The position numbers and the translations under genes were made by a program. A DNA stretch of 64,000 nt from Microbacterium terregens (GTDB lineage: Bacteria; Actinomycetota; Actinomycetes; Actinomycetales; Microbacteriaceae), in assembly GCF_039534975.1 (NCBI RefSeq), contig NZ_BAAAWH010000001.1, forward strand, positions 1,240,001-1,304,000. The letters run 5' to 3'. Each line of letters begins with the position of its first letter. Position 1 is the stretch's first letter. Positions 1 to 8,484 of this stretch are shown one piece after another. Under the pieces are notes generated by a model. The model made no database searches. It was not told the DNA's origin and saw nothing but the letters and a program-made list of their open reading frames with translations.

Positions 1-1402
1 GCACGGCGGGGTTCCACGGGTCCTGGAATGCCGCCACCGAGCCGAGCAGCCGGTCGGCGGCGAGCGTGTACTGGGTCAGGTCGTTCGTGCCGATCGACGC
101 GAAGTCCGCATCGATGAGGATGCGGTCGGCCAGCAGCGCCGACGAGGGCACCTCGACCATGACGCCCGCCGTGCGGATGCCGTAGTCCCGGGCGATCGCG
201 GTGAAGTAGCGGGCCTCCTCGACGGTGGCCACCATCGGCGCCATCACCCAGAGATCCGCGCCTCCGCCCGGAGCGGCTCGGGTCGCGGCATCCGCTTCGG
301 CCAGGGCGGTGAGCTGCTCGCGCAGGATGTCCTCGCTGGCGCGCAGCGCACGCAGTCCGCGCAGGCCGAGCGCCGGGTTCTCCTCGTGTGCGTCGTTGAG
401 GAACGGAAGCGGCTTGTCGGCACCGGCATCCAGAACCCGCACCACCACTTTCTTGCCCGGGAACGCCGACAGGAGCGCCTCGTACGAGACACGCTGCTGC
501 GCGATGGTCGGAGCGCTGCTGGAACTGAGGAAGAGGAACTCGGTGCGGAACAGCCCGACGCCCTCCGCGCCGAGGGCGACGGCCTCGGCGGCACCCGCGG
601 GATTGCCGAGGTTCGCCAGCAGCGGGATGGGCGTCCCGTCCGCCAGGGCTCCGGGGGTGATCGGAGCCGACGCGGCGGACGCGCGATCCGCCGCGCGGTT
701 CTGCGCGCGGTCGAGCTCCTCCGCGCTGGGCTGCGTCGTGACGACGCCGGCCGCGGCATCCACGATCACCATCTCGCCGTCCGCCAGGCCGGTCGCCGCC
801 ACGGCTCCGACGACGGCGACGATGGACTTCTCCCTCGCCAGGATCGCGGTGTGCGAGGTGGGTCCGCCCTCGGTCGTGACCAGGGCGAGCACCTTGTCGA
901 GGTCCAGGAGGGCGGTATCGGCGGGCGCGAGGTCCTTCGCGACCAGCACGAACGGATGCCCCGGGTCGGGCACGCCGGGAGGGGGAAGGCCCCGCAGCCG
1001 GGCGATGACGCGCTGGGCGACGTCGTCCAGGTCGGCGGCGCGCTCGCCGAGGTATCCGCCCATCGCGGTCAGCGTGTCGCGGAACGACGCGAACGCGTCG
1101 TGCACGCCGAATTCGGCGGTCTTGCCGGCGGCGATGCGCGTGTCGATCTCCGCCTCGAGGCTGGGGTCCTCGGCCATCATCGCCTGCGCCTCGAGCACGT
1201 CCTGGGCGGCGCCGCCGGCCTGCGCGCCGCGCTGCTCGAGCTCGCGCGCGACGGCGGTCACGGCATCCCGGACGCGCGCCGTCTCTTCGGCTGTGCTCAA
1301 CGTGCTGGGGTTGTCGGCAGGAGCGGGCAGCGGTTCGGCCATGCGGGCGACAGGGCCCTGGGCCACGCCCAGCCCGATTCCCACGCCGCGCAATTCGGTC
1401 AT
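1..1402 (-). CDS. ptsI: PTS enzyme I, 3' end cut by window edge
   Basis: Cytoplasmic enzyme I begins the phosphoenolpyruvate:sugar phosphotransferase chain: it takes phosphate from phosphoenolpyruvate onto a histidine and hands it to HPr. The visible 467 codons hold the N-terminal HPr-binding part and the phosphohistidine domain with TTEGGPTSHTAILAR (active His about residue 184), followed by the start of the PEP-binding barrel. Roughly the last 90 residues of a typical ~555-residue enzyme lie outside the window. The ATG follows a purine-rich site (AGAGAGG) about 8 bases upstream. It is the third gene of a IIB-HPr-EI unit, 29 bases after the HPr stop. The family assignment is firm. Confidence 0.93.
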   Translation of the reverse strand, partial: MTELRGVGIGLGVAQGPVARMAEPLPAPADNPSTLSTAEETARVRDAVTAVARELEQRGAQAGGAAQDVLEAQAMMAEDPSLEAEIDTRIAAGKTAEFGVHDAFASFRDTLTAMGGYLGERAADLDDVAQRVIARLRGLPPPGVPDPGHPFVLVAKDLAPADTALLDLDKVLALVTTEGGPTSHTAILAREKSIVAVVGAVAATGLADGEMVIVDAAAGVVTTQPSAEELDRAQNRAADRASAASAPITPGALADGTPIPLLANLGNPAGAAEAVALGAEGVGLFRTEFLFLSSSSAPTIAQQRVSYEALLSAFPGKKVVVRVLDAGADKPLPFLNDAHEENPALGLRGLRALRASEDILREQLTALAEADAATRAAPGGGADLWVMAPMVATVEEARYFTAIARDYGIRTAGVMVEVPSSALLADRILIDADFASIGTNDLTQYTLAADRLLGSVAAFQDPWNPAV

Positions 1403-1431
1403 GATCGTGCCTCTCTCGGATCGGTCATCGG

Positions 1432-1707
1432 CTACGGCGCATCGTGGTCGGCGGAGAGCAGGTCGCTCAGCTCGTCGAGGATGGTCTCGGCACCATCGCC
1501 CTCGGCGGTCAGGGTCACGTAATCGCCCTGTTCGATTCCCAGCGCGATCACTCCGAGGATGCTCGCCGCGTTCACCGGGGTGCCGGCGTCCTTGGAGATC
1601 GTGATCGGGATGCCGGATTCCTTCGCCGCCTGCGCGAAGAGCTTGGCCGGCCGCGCATGCAGTCCGTGCGAAGATCCGATTCGCACGGTCCGGGTCGTCG
1701 GGGGCAT
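1432..1707 (-). CDS. ptsH: HPr phosphocarrier protein
   Basis: HPr is the small cytoplasmic carrier that passes phosphate from enzyme I to sugar-specific EIIA proteins. The 91-residue length is normal. The active-site histidine is His17 in SSHGLHARPAK, and a serine (Ser49 in NAASILGVIALG) sits where HPr kinase acts in Firmicutes; no HPr kinase gene is seen here. The chosen ATG has an AGAGGA site 5 to 6 bases upstream and lies one base after the stop of the IIB gene, so the two are probably translated together. A longer frame upstream lies inside the IIB gene and was not used. Confidence 0.94.
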   Translation of the reverse strand: MPPTTRTVRIGSSHGLHARPAKLFAQAAKESGIPITISKDAGTPVNAASILGVIALGIEQGDYVTLTAEGDGAETILDELSDLLSADHDAP

Positions 1708-1708
1708 G

Positions 1709-2074
1709 TCAGTCCTCTTCCTGTCGAACGTCGGAGTCGATGCCGTGCGCTGCCGGCACGGCATCCTCGGGCTCACCCATCGCCGCGCGCACGAGCGCGA
1801 GGGTCCGCGTGCCGTCGAGGTCGGTGAAGATGTCCGGCGGCAGCAGCACGACCGCCGTGCCGCGGAGCGCGGCATCGCGTTCTATGCCCGCGATGGCATG
1901 AACGAGATGGGGTCCGACCAGCACCACATCGGCAGCATCCAGGTCGATCGGCAGCGAGATCTCGGTGCCGGCGAAGGCGATGTAGGGAAGCCCCCGATCG
2001 TGCGCCGCGTGGCGCACGCGCTGGGCGACGAACGTGCTGGACGCACCCGCACCGCAGACAACCAAGATCCTCAT
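1709..2074 (-). CDS. PTS IIB component, lactose/cellobiose-like
   Basis: This 121-residue protein matches small stand-alone PTS IIB proteins. It starts with MRILVVCGAGASSTF, where Cys7 in the loop after strand 1 is the expected phosphorylation site. IIB proteins accept phosphate from EIIA and give it to sugar bound by the membrane IIC, but no IIA or IIC gene is present in the window. The ATG has a strong AGGAGG site 7 bases upstream. It is the first gene of the IIB-HPr-EI unit. It may serve a transporter encoded elsewhere, or act as a phosphorylation sensor for the nearby PRD regulator; the second idea is inference from proximity only. Confidence 0.75.
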   Translation of the reverse strand: MRILVVCGAGASSTFVAQRVRHAAHDRGLPYIAFAGTEISLPIDLDAADVVLVGPHLVHAIAGIERDAALRGTAVVLLPPDIFTDLDGTRTLALVRAAMGEPEDAVPAAHGIDSDVRQEED

Positions 2075-2093
2075 CGACCGGCCTCCTCCGGCC

Positions 2094-2122
2094 ATTCTTG
2101 TGAAAACGCTGTGAACGGGCAA
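2094..2122 (-). promoter_or_regulatory. Candidate promoter of the IIB-ptsH-ptsI unit
   Basis: On the minus strand a TTGCCC box and an AAGAAT box are separated by 17 bases and lie 20 bases before the IIB start codon, leaving room for the AGGAGG ribosome site. Both boxes are imperfect matches to a sigma-70-type consensus. Confidence 0.4.
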
Positions 2123-2152
2123 CCAGGCATCTTTCCGGAGGGGCGGAAAGCA

Positions 2153-2185
2153 GGAGACCCCGACCCCCTCGGGGCCGGGGTCTCC
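2153..2185 (-). terminator. Hairpin terminator after the small membrane protein gene
   Basis: A perfect 10-base inverted repeat (GGAGACCCCG / CGGGGTCTCC) with a 13-base loop begins 11 bases after the stop codon of the minus-strand membrane protein gene. There is no clear T-run, as is common in high-GC actinobacteria. It also separates that gene from the PTS promoter. Confidence 0.6.
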
Positions 2186-2195
2186 GCGCGAGCTG

Positions 2196-2546
2196 CTACT
2201 GCGTGAAGTAGGCGTTGGCCTTCGCCGAGAACAGGAACACGAGACCGACGATCGCCAGCGCGCCCGCGACGACCTGGTCCCAGAAGTCGACACCGATGAC
2301 GATGGCCCACACCGCGACGATCAGGTTCAGAGTGAACACGATGGCCATGATGATGCGGGCGGCGTTGCTGCCGCGGAACAATCCGAGGCTGACGGCGATC
2401 GTCAGGATGCCGACGATCAGCACCGCCCACGCGTCGATGCCGGCACCGGCGACCAACCCGACGATCGCACCGATGATCTGCACGGCACCGATGATCCATG
2501 CGATCACAGCGACGATGGTTACCCCTACGGGGCGTTCTCCTGCCAT
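2196..2546 (-). CDS. Small four-helix membrane protein (DUF7144-like)
   Basis: The 116-residue protein is almost entirely hydrophobic, with four predicted membrane helices (about residues 8-32, 39-60, 64-88 and 92-112) and very short loops. Small proteins of this shape are common in actinobacteria and have no established role. The ATG was chosen because AAGGAG lies 5 bases upstream; a GTG two codons earlier would overlap that site. It sits between the PTS unit and the divergent PRD regulator and is closed by a hairpin. Nothing in the sequence ties it to sugar transport. Confidence 0.72.
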   Translation of the reverse strand: MAGERPVGVTIVAVIAWIIGAVQIIGAIVGLVAGAGIDAWAVLIVGILTIAVSLGLFRGSNAARIIMAIVFTLNLIVAVWAIVIGVDFWDQVVAGALAIVGLVFLFSAKANAYFTQ

Positions 2547-2681
2547 GTCCACTCCTTCTGCGAGGTATGCCGCCTGGTGGCGGCGGGATCACGGTACCGC
2601 GCCGCCCCGCGCACCGCCATGACCCGCCCGGCGCATGATTGACTGGCCGGGAACCACCGCATCGATGCGCAAGGGGACCAC

Positions 2682-4610
2682 GTGACCAGAGCGAGACAGG
2701 ACCGTGTCCTGGGTCTGCTCTCCCGCAACGGCGACTGGGTGACGGCCGCCTCGCTGGCCGACGCGCTCGGCGTCACTCCGCGGAGCGTCCGCTCCTATGT
2801 GACCGCGATCAACGCGCGCGTTCCCGACGGGGTGGCCGTCGAATCCGGCCCGCAGGGTTACCGGGCCGGCGCAGAGGCGGCGGTCGCGCTGCGCATGCCC
2901 GCGGCCATCGAGGGCGGAACCCCCCGCGACCGGCTGCACACCCTGGTGCGCGCGCTCCTCGACGCCGACGACGGCGTCGACGTGTTCGAGACCGCCGATT
3001 CGCTGCACGTCAGCCCCGCGACGCTGGATGCCGACCTGGCGCGCGTGCGCGGTCTTCTCGGGGGCACCGAGCTGACCCTGGAGCGGTCGGCGTCCCAGGC
3101 GAGGCTGCGCGGAACCGAGATGGCGCAGCGGCGGCTGCTCAGCAAACTGGCGCACGACGAGATGGAGGCCGGATCCTTCGATCTGGACGCACTGCGCCGC
3201 ACGCTCGGCGAGGGTTCCGTCGGCGCCCACGCCTTCGGGCCGTTCAAGACCGAGCTCGTGGCCGAACTGGGTGCCCTCGGCTATTTCGTGAACGAGTTCG
3301 GCATCTCGGACGTCGTCATGCACATCGCGATCGCCGCGGATCGCGTCGGGCGCGATCGGGCGCTCGAAGGCGCCGCGGGCGAGGTGCCGCCCGCGCAGCA
3401 GGAGGTCGCGGCGATTCTCGCCCGGCTCGTCGAACAGCACCTCGGTGTCAGCCTCGGTGCCGGCGACCTGCAGCATCTGTCGACCCTCGTGCTCACCCGC
3501 GTGGTCGCGCCGGGCGCGTCGGCGCCGTCCGATCACGCACGCGCGCGACTGGATCCCGAAGTGGAATCGGCCGTGCGGGAGGTCGTCGAGACGGCGGCGG
3601 CCGAGTTCCTCGTCGACATCACGGACGAGGATTTCATCCTGCGTCTCGCGCTGCACGTGCAGAATCTCCAGCACCGCGCGCGCGAGCAGGCGTGGTCGCG
3701 CAACCCCCTGACGAAGTCGCTCAAGTCGACGTACCCGATGATCTTCGAGGTCGCGGTCTTCATCGCCAGCGGCTTGCAGCAGCGGCTCGGCATCCCTCTT
3801 CTGGACGACGAGATCGCGTACATCGCGATGCACGTCGGCGGCCGGCTGGAACGCAGCCGGCGCGCGGACCAGCTCCTGACCGCCACCATCGTGTGCCCCG
3901 GATACTACGAACTGCATGAACTCCTGCGCTCGAGCGTGGATCGCTCCCTGGGTCAGTCGATCGAGGTGGTCGGCGTCGAGACGCGCGTGGATCCGGACTG
4001 GGACTCGATCGACACCGACCTCGTGCTGACGACCATCGAACCCGCGGTCGCCGGCGACCGGTTCATCCGGATCCAGCCGTTCCTCACCGACGCCGATGTC
4101 GACCGGGTCCAGACCGCGGCCGCGCGGATCCGTCGGTCACGACGGCTGGCTCGGCTGCGCAAAGAGCTCGAGCGCTACTTCGTGCCGTCCGCGTTCGTGC
4201 ACGGATTGGATGCCGAGGCCGGCGAAGAAGCGGTGATCAGGCACCTCGGCTCATCCCTGGTGGCGGAGGGCATCATCGATGAGGACTACATCGAGCGCAC
4301 CATCGAGCGCGAACGCCTCTCCTCCACCGCCTTCACCGATGCCCTCGCCGTTCCGCACGCGCTGGGTATGACCGCGACGCGCACGGCCATCGCGGTGGGC
4401 ATCGCCGACCCGTCGATTCCCTGGGGCGAGGGGCGCGTGCAGGTCGTCGCGGTCGTCGCGTTCTCGGAGACCGACCGCGAAGCGTTCCAGACGGTCTTCG
4501 AACAGTTCGTCGAGGTGTTCTCCGAGCGCGACAGCGTCCATCGCATCGTGCGTCGCAGCACGACCTTCGCGGGCTTCCTCGACGAACTCGTCGCCGTCAT
4601 CGACGGCTGA
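2682..4610 (+). CDS. PRD-domain transcription regulator with IIB-like and EIIA domains
   Basis: A 642-residue regulator of the MtlR/LicR/ManR kind, whose DNA-binding activity is set by PTS phosphorylation of histidines. It starts with a winged-helix HTH (residues ~5-60) and a second HTH-like segment. Two PRD domains follow, with histidines in VVMHIAIA, LALHVQNLQH and YIAMHVGG. Then comes a IIB-like domain with a cysteine in TIVCPGYYE, and a C-terminal EIIA domain with His559 in LAVPHALG. The GTG start has AGGGGACC upstream. It is divergent from the small membrane protein gene and near IIB-HPr-EI, so it probably senses the PTS and may control genes nearby. Its target operon is not visible. Confidence 0.85.
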   Translation: MTRARQDRVLGLLSRNGDWVTAASLADALGVTPRSVRSYVTAINARVPDGVAVESGPQGYRAGAEAAVALRMPAAIEGGTPRDRLHTLVRALLDADDGVDVFETADSLHVSPATLDADLARVRGLLGGTELTLERSASQARLRGTEMAQRRLLSKLAHDEMEAGSFDLDALRRTLGEGSVGAHAFGPFKTELVAELGALGYFVNEFGISDVVMHIAIAADRVGRDRALEGAAGEVPPAQQEVAAILARLVEQHLGVSLGAGDLQHLSTLVLTRVVAPGASAPSDHARARLDPEVESAVREVVETAAAEFLVDITDEDFILRLALHVQNLQHRAREQAWSRNPLTKSLKSTYPMIFEVAVFIASGLQQRLGIPLLDDEIAYIAMHVGGRLERSRRADQLLTATIVCPGYYELHELLRSSVDRSLGQSIEVVGVETRVDPDWDSIDTDLVLTTIEPAVAGDRFIRIQPFLTDADVDRVQTAAARIRRSRRLARLRKELERYFVPSAFVHGLDAEAGEEAVIRHLGSSLVAEGIIDEDYIERTIERERLSSTAFTDALAVPHALGMTATRTAIAVGIADPSIPWGEGRVQVVAVVAFSETDREAFQTVFEQFVEVFSERDSVHRIVRRSTTFAGFLDELVAVIDG

Positions 4611-4637
4611 ACACCCGCGCACGCGCCCGGGTGTTCA
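4608..4637 (+). terminator. Hairpin terminator of the PRD regulator gene
   Basis: A perfect 10-base inverted repeat (TGAACACCCG / CGGGTGTTCA) with a 10-base loop includes the TGA stop codon itself. Its position directly at the gene end supports a terminator role. Confidence 0.65.
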
Positions 4638-4718
4638 GGAGATGTCGCCGGCTCAGGAGGATCCGGGGCGGATCGTCCTGACTCCGCGATAGTTCCTGCG
4701 CTCGCCGCGCCGTCATGG

Positions 4719-4736
4719 CGGATGCCGCGGCATCCG
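4719..4736. repeat. 18-base perfect palindrome
   Basis: CGGATGCCGCGGCATCCG is a perfect palindrome between two convergent genes, 4 bases beyond the GNAT gene stop. It consists of two head-to-head copies of GGATGC/GCATCC, a word that is over-represented in the whole window. It could be part of a terminator for the GNAT gene or a chance pairing of the frequent word. Confidence 0.4.
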
Positions 4737-4740
4737 TCGC

Positions 4741-5322
4741 TCAGCGTGCGAGCCGCGACTCCAGGCCGAGCCGCACCGCGGGCCACTCCGGCGGCAGGAT
4801 CGAGAACACCACGGTGTCGCGGAGCGTGCCTTCGGGACCGACGCGGTGGTTGCGCAGGATGCCGTCCTGCTTGGCTCCGAGGCGCGCGATGGCCTCGCGG
4901 GACTGACGGTTGTGCCAGTGGGTGCGGAACTCGACGGCGATCGCGTCGCACTCCTCGAACGCGTGGCCGAGCAGCAGCAGCTTGGCGGCGGTGTTGACGA
5001 CCGTGCGCTGGGCGCTGACCGCGAGCCAGGTCGAGCCGATCTCCACGTGGCGGTGGGGCTGTTCGATGTTGAGGTAGCTCGTCATCCCGACCACGCGCCC
5101 CGTGTCCAGGCGCCGCACGGCCCACGGGTTGACGGAGCCGTCCTCGCGCATCGCGCGGCGCGCGCGGATCTCGGACTCGACGCCCTCGGGCGCCGGCACG
5201 GACGTGTACCAGGCGTGGTCCAGCCCGGCCGCGGCCTCGACGAGATCCTCCGCATGCTCCGACGCGAGCGGTTCGAGGCGCACGAACGCGTTCTCGAGGA
5301 TGATCGGTTCGCGAAGAAGCAT
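4741..5322 (-). CDS. GNAT-family N-acetyltransferase, RimJ/RimL-like
   Basis: The 193-residue protein has the pattern of the RimJ/RimL branch of GNAT acetyltransferases: an N-terminal LENAFVRLEPL strand, VVGMTSYLN, a central strand HVEIGSTWL, and a helix start at VNTAAKLLLLGHAFE where acetyl-CoA binds, followed by the typical HNRQSREAIARLGAKQDG. These enzymes move an acetyl group from acetyl-CoA to an amino group of a protein or small molecule; the substrate cannot be read from sequence. The ATG lies 6 bases after a TAGGCT box that starts on the TAG stop codon of the preceding MFS gene, so it is probably a leaderless, separately transcribed gene. Confidence 0.87.
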   Translation of the reverse strand: MLLREPIILENAFVRLEPLASEHAEDLVEAAAGLDHAWYTSVPAPEGVESEIRARRAMREDGSVNPWAVRRLDTGRVVGMTSYLNIEQPHRHVEIGSTWLAVSAQRTVVNTAAKLLLLGHAFEECDAIAVEFRTHWHNRQSREAIARLGAKQDGILRNHRVGPEGTLRDTVVFSILPPEWPAVRLGLESRLAR

Positions 5323-5328
5323 GCGTCG

Positions 5329-5334
5329 AGCCTA
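5329..5334 (-). promoter_or_regulatory. -10 box of the GNAT gene, overlapping an upstream stop codon
   Basis: TAGGCT on the minus strand ends 6 bases before the ATG. Its first three bases are the TAG stop codon of the MFS gene. Confidence 0.55.
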
Positions 5335-6756
5335 GGGGGCGGTCTCGTCGTGCATCGCGGCCTCGGCGGCCGCCGCGCCGGCGAGCGGATCGGTGACGTG
5401 GGATGCGGCCCGCGCCGCGGTGACCGCGCGCCGCCCGGCGGGCAGTGACACGGCCGCACCCAGCACCACGAAGGTCAGCACACCGGAGGCGACCAGCAGC
5501 CACTCGATCGGCACGACGTCGGCGAGCGGGCCGAACACCAGCATGCCCAGTGGCATTGCGAGCGCCATGACGATACCCAGGAAGCCGAAGACGCGCCCCT
5601 GACGCTCGGGCTCGACCGTCTCCTGAAGCAGCGTGGTGGACGGCGTCGAGAAGAAGGGCACCGACAGCCCGAGCAGGAACATGAAGCCGAAGAACAGCCA
5701 CACGTTCGGTGAGAGCCCCATGCCGATGGAGAGCACGCCGAACACGAGCGAAGACACGATGATCATGCCGATCCGGCTGCGCTTGGCGAACAGCGCGGCC
5801 ACGACGATGCCGCCCAGCACCATGCCCACGCTGAACGCGACTTCCAGGACCGCGAGGTTCACCACGTTCTGCTGCTCCCCGGCATCGAACGAACGCACCA
5901 GCATCAGCGGGGTGAGGTTGGAGGGCGCGACGATCAGCACGAAGATGAGCGCGAACAGCGCGAGCAGCCACCGCACGAACGCGTGGTGGGCGACGTACCG
6001 GACGCCGTCCACGAGGTCGGCGAAGTAGCCGGTCTCCACCTCGCCCGCCTTGCGGATGGCCGAGACCGGTACCAGCGTCAACAGCCCGATCCCGATGACC
6101 GCGGTGACGACGTCGATGAAGAAGATCGGAACGAGCGATGCCGCCGTTCCTCCGGTCGCGGCCGATGACCACGCGTAGATCGCGCCGGCGGCAGCGGGCG
6201 CGAGCAGCGCCATCGCGGACTGGATGGAACCGTTGATCCCGTTCACCCGCATCAGGTGCCGGGTGGGGGTGATCTGCGGGATCAGTGCGGATACCGCAGG
6301 CATCTGGATGCCGGCACCGGCCGATCGGATCGCCATGGTCAGGAAGATCAGCCACACCGCGTCGTAGCCGGTCGTCATGATCAGAGCGAGTGCCAGTGTC
6401 GTGGCGGCGATGGCGGCATCCGCGACGATGATGAGGTACTTGCGGTTGTGACGATCGGCCCACACCCCGCCGAAGATCGACACGATCGCCTGGGGGAGGA
6501 AGCCGAACAGGGCGGCCAGCATCATGATCACACCGGACTGGTACGTGATCGTGAGGTACCAGAACACGGCGAACTGCACCAGCATCGAGCCGAGCAGGCT
6601 GATCGTCTGTCCGCTCAGGAACAGGACGACCTTGCGCAGCCAGTGCGGCGGATCGGCGGCAGCGGCACCGACCCCGGCCGCGGCCGCGGCCGGACCGGAT
6701 GCCGGCCCTGCGGCCGCGGCATCCGTCGTGCGGTCTTCGTCCATGCCCTCCGCCAC
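5332..6756 (-). CDS. MFS transporter
   Basis: A 474-residue major facilitator superfamily protein with about 12 predicted membrane helices and the loop 2-3 signature FGGVWADRHNRKYLI, close to the GxxxDRxxRR pattern. Its overall shape resembles the MFS drug or macrolide exporters (MefA-like, which also carry the WADRHNRK-type motif); the real substrate is unknown. The first ~40 residues are Ala/Gly/Pro-rich and probably cytoplasmic. The GTG start given has AGGAC just upstream; an ATG four codons later (6744) is equally possible. It follows the phosphohexomutase gene by 36 bases and is probably the last gene of that unit. Confidence 0.85.
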   Translation of the reverse strand: MAEGMDEDRTTDAAAAGPASGPAAAAAGVGAAAADPPHWLRKVVLFLSGQTISLLGSMLVQFAVFWYLTITYQSGVIMMLAALFGFLPQAIVSIFGGVWADRHNRKYLIIVADAAIAATTLALALIMTTGYDAVWLIFLTMAIRSAGAGIQMPAVSALIPQITPTRHLMRVNGINGSIQSAMALLAPAAAGAIYAWSSAATGGTAASLVPIFFIDVVTAVIGIGLLTLVPVSAIRKAGEVETGYFADLVDGVRYVAHHAFVRWLLALFALIFVLIVAPSNLTPLMLVRSFDAGEQQNVVNLAVLEVAFSVGMVLGGIVVAALFAKRSRIGMIIVSSLVFGVLSIGMGLSPNVWLFFGFMFLLGLSVPFFSTPSTTLLQETVEPERQGRVFGFLGIVMALAMPLGMLVFGPLADVVPIEWLLVASGVLTFVVLGAAVSLPAGRRAVTAARAASHVTDPLAGAAAAEAAMHDETAP

Positions 6757-6792
6757 CCGTCCTCGCAGCCCGCGCGCGTCAGCGCCGCTGTC

Positions 6793-8484
6793 TCAGCCCA
6801 CCTCGTCCAGCAGAGCCCGCGCGCCCTCGTCCAGTGCGGCCAGGCGCGCCCGCGCATCGTCGGAGGAGTCGCCGCGCACGTCCAGGTAGATCTTGAGCTT
6901 GGGCTCGGTGCCGCTCGGCCGGATGATGACCCGCGACCCGTCGGTCATCCACAGGCGCAGGACATCGCCCTTGGGCAGGTCCTCCACGCCGTCCAGCAGG
7001 TCGTCCACCCGGTCGATCGCGACGCGCCCGATCGAGGACGGATGCTGCTCCCGCAGCCGCGTCATGATCCGCGCGATCGTGGAGACGTCATCGACCCGGA
7101 TGGCGATCTGGCCGCTCGCGAAGAACCCGAAGGTCGCATCGAACTCCGCAAGGACGCGCGAGAGGCTCTCGCCACGCCCGCGCGCCTCGGTGACCAGCCC
7201 GAGCATCGCGATCGCGGCCGAGATGCCGTCCTTGTCGCGGACCGTGTCCGGGTTGACGAGATACCCGAGGGCCTCTTCGAACCCGAAGACGATGCCGGGC
7301 GCGCGCGAGATCCACTTGAAGCCGGTGAGGGTGGTGTGAAAGTCGAGTCCGTAGTGGTCGGCGACCGCCTTCAGCCCGGGCGAGGAGACCAGCGAGCAGG
7401 CCAGTGATGCACCCGGGGGTGCGTCGGCCTCCCGTGCGAGGCGCGCGGCACGCCACCCGAGCAGCAGGCCGATCTGGTTGCCGGTCAGCCGGCGCCATCC
7501 GCCCGGGGCGTGCGGGTCGGGAACGGCGACGGCGAGGCGGTCCGCATCGGGGTCGTTCGCGATGACGAGGTCGGCGTTGGACCTGCGGGCTGCTTCGAAC
7601 GCGAGATCCATCGCGCCCGGTTCCTCCGGATTCGGGAATGCGACCGTCGGAAAGGTCCCGTCCGGATCGATCTGGCGCGTCACGGGCACGGGCTCGGGGT
7701 ACCCGGCGGCCTTCAGAACGCGCGAGAGGGTGTCCCATCCCACACCGTGCATGGCGGTGTACACCCAGCTGAGCCCGCCGGCCGTCTCGGGTGCCGGGGC
7801 CACGGCGGCGGTGGCGGCGACATACGCGTCCACCAGCGATTCGGGCGCCGTCTCGTAGCCCAGCGAGCGGGGGAGCGCGCCCACGTCCCCGGCATCCGCG
7901 ATGCGCTGGATGTGCGCGGCGATCTCCAGATCGGCGGGCGAGACGATCTGCGCGCCGTCATCGGCGCCGCCCAGGTACACCTTGTAGCCGTTGTCGTTCG
8001 GCGGGTTGTGGCTGGCCGTGACCATGACCCCGGCATCCGCGCCGAGATGGCGCACCGCGAACGCGAGGACCGGCGTCGGCAGCATCCGCGGCAGTAGGAT
8101 CGCGCGCAGCCCGGCGCCGGCGAACAGTTCCGCGGAGTCCTGCGCGAAGACGTCCGAGTTGCGACGGCCGTCGTAGCCGATCACGACGGACGGCGTGCGC
8201 TCGCCACCTGCCCGTTCGAGGACGAACGCCGCGAGTCCGGCCGCCGCCTGTGCGACCAGCACACGGTTCATGCGATTGCTGCCCGCACCGAGCTCGCCGC
8301 GCAGCCCCGCCGTGCCGAAGGCCAGTCGCCCCGCGAAACGGTCGGCGAGCTCTGCGGCGGCCGCGGCATCCCCCCGGTCGGTCTCCTCGATCAACCCCTG
8401 CAGTTCGGCGCGAGTCCGGCTGTCGGGGTCCTGGGCGAGCCACGCATGCGCGGCGTCCAGGACGGCCTTTCCGTCGGCGCTCAC
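6793..8484 (-). CDS. Phospho-sugar mutase (phosphoglucomutase/phosphomannomutase)
   Basis: A 563-residue alpha-D-phosphohexomutase that interconverts hexose 1- and 6-phosphates, or ribose phosphates in some PGM2-like members. All four signatures are present: catalytic serine about residue 158 in VTASHNPPNDNGYKVY, metal loop NDPDADRLAV, sugar loop GFEEALGY, and phosphate loop RPSGTEPKLKIY. The GTG start overlaps the stop codon of the upstream purine nucleoside phosphorylase as GTGA, so the two are translationally coupled. That pairing fits a job converting ribose 1-phosphate released from nucleosides, although phosphoglucomutase or phosphomannomutase activity is equally compatible. The start is supported by family length. 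Confidence 0.9.
   Translation of the reverse strand: MSADGKAVLDAAHAWLAQDPDSRTRAELQGLIEETDRGDAAAAAELADRFAGRLAFGTAGLRGELGAGSNRMNRVLVAQAAAGLAAFVLERAGGERTPSVVIGYDGRRNSDVFAQDSAELFAGAGLRAILLPRMLPTPVLAFAVRHLGADAGVMVTASHNPPNDNGYKVYLGGADDGAQIVSPADLEIAAHIQRIADAGDVGALPRSLGYETAPESLVDAYVAATAAVAPAPETAGGLSWVYTAMHGVGWDTLSRVLKAAGYPEPVPVTRQIDPDGTFPTVAFPNPEEPGAMDLAFEAARRSNADLVIANDPDADRLAVAVPDPHAPGGWRRLTGNQIGLLLGWRAARLAREADAPPGASLACSLVSSPGLKAVADHYGLDFHTTLTGFKWISRAPGIVFGFEEALGYLVNPDTVRDKDGISAAIAMLGLVTEARGRGESLSRVLAEFDATFGFFASGQIAIRVDDVSTIARIMTRLREQHPSSIGRVAIDRVDDLLDGVEDLPKGDVLRLWMTDGSRVIIRPSGTEPKLKIYLDVRGDSSDDARARLAALDEGARALLDEVG

Noticed and set aside
2589..6463. Long open frames on the strand opposite the PRD regulator and the GNAT/MFS genes
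   Set aside because: They are Arg/Pro/Ala-rich, show no domain, have no ribosome site, and lie fully opposite well-supported genes; high G+C makes such shadow frames common.
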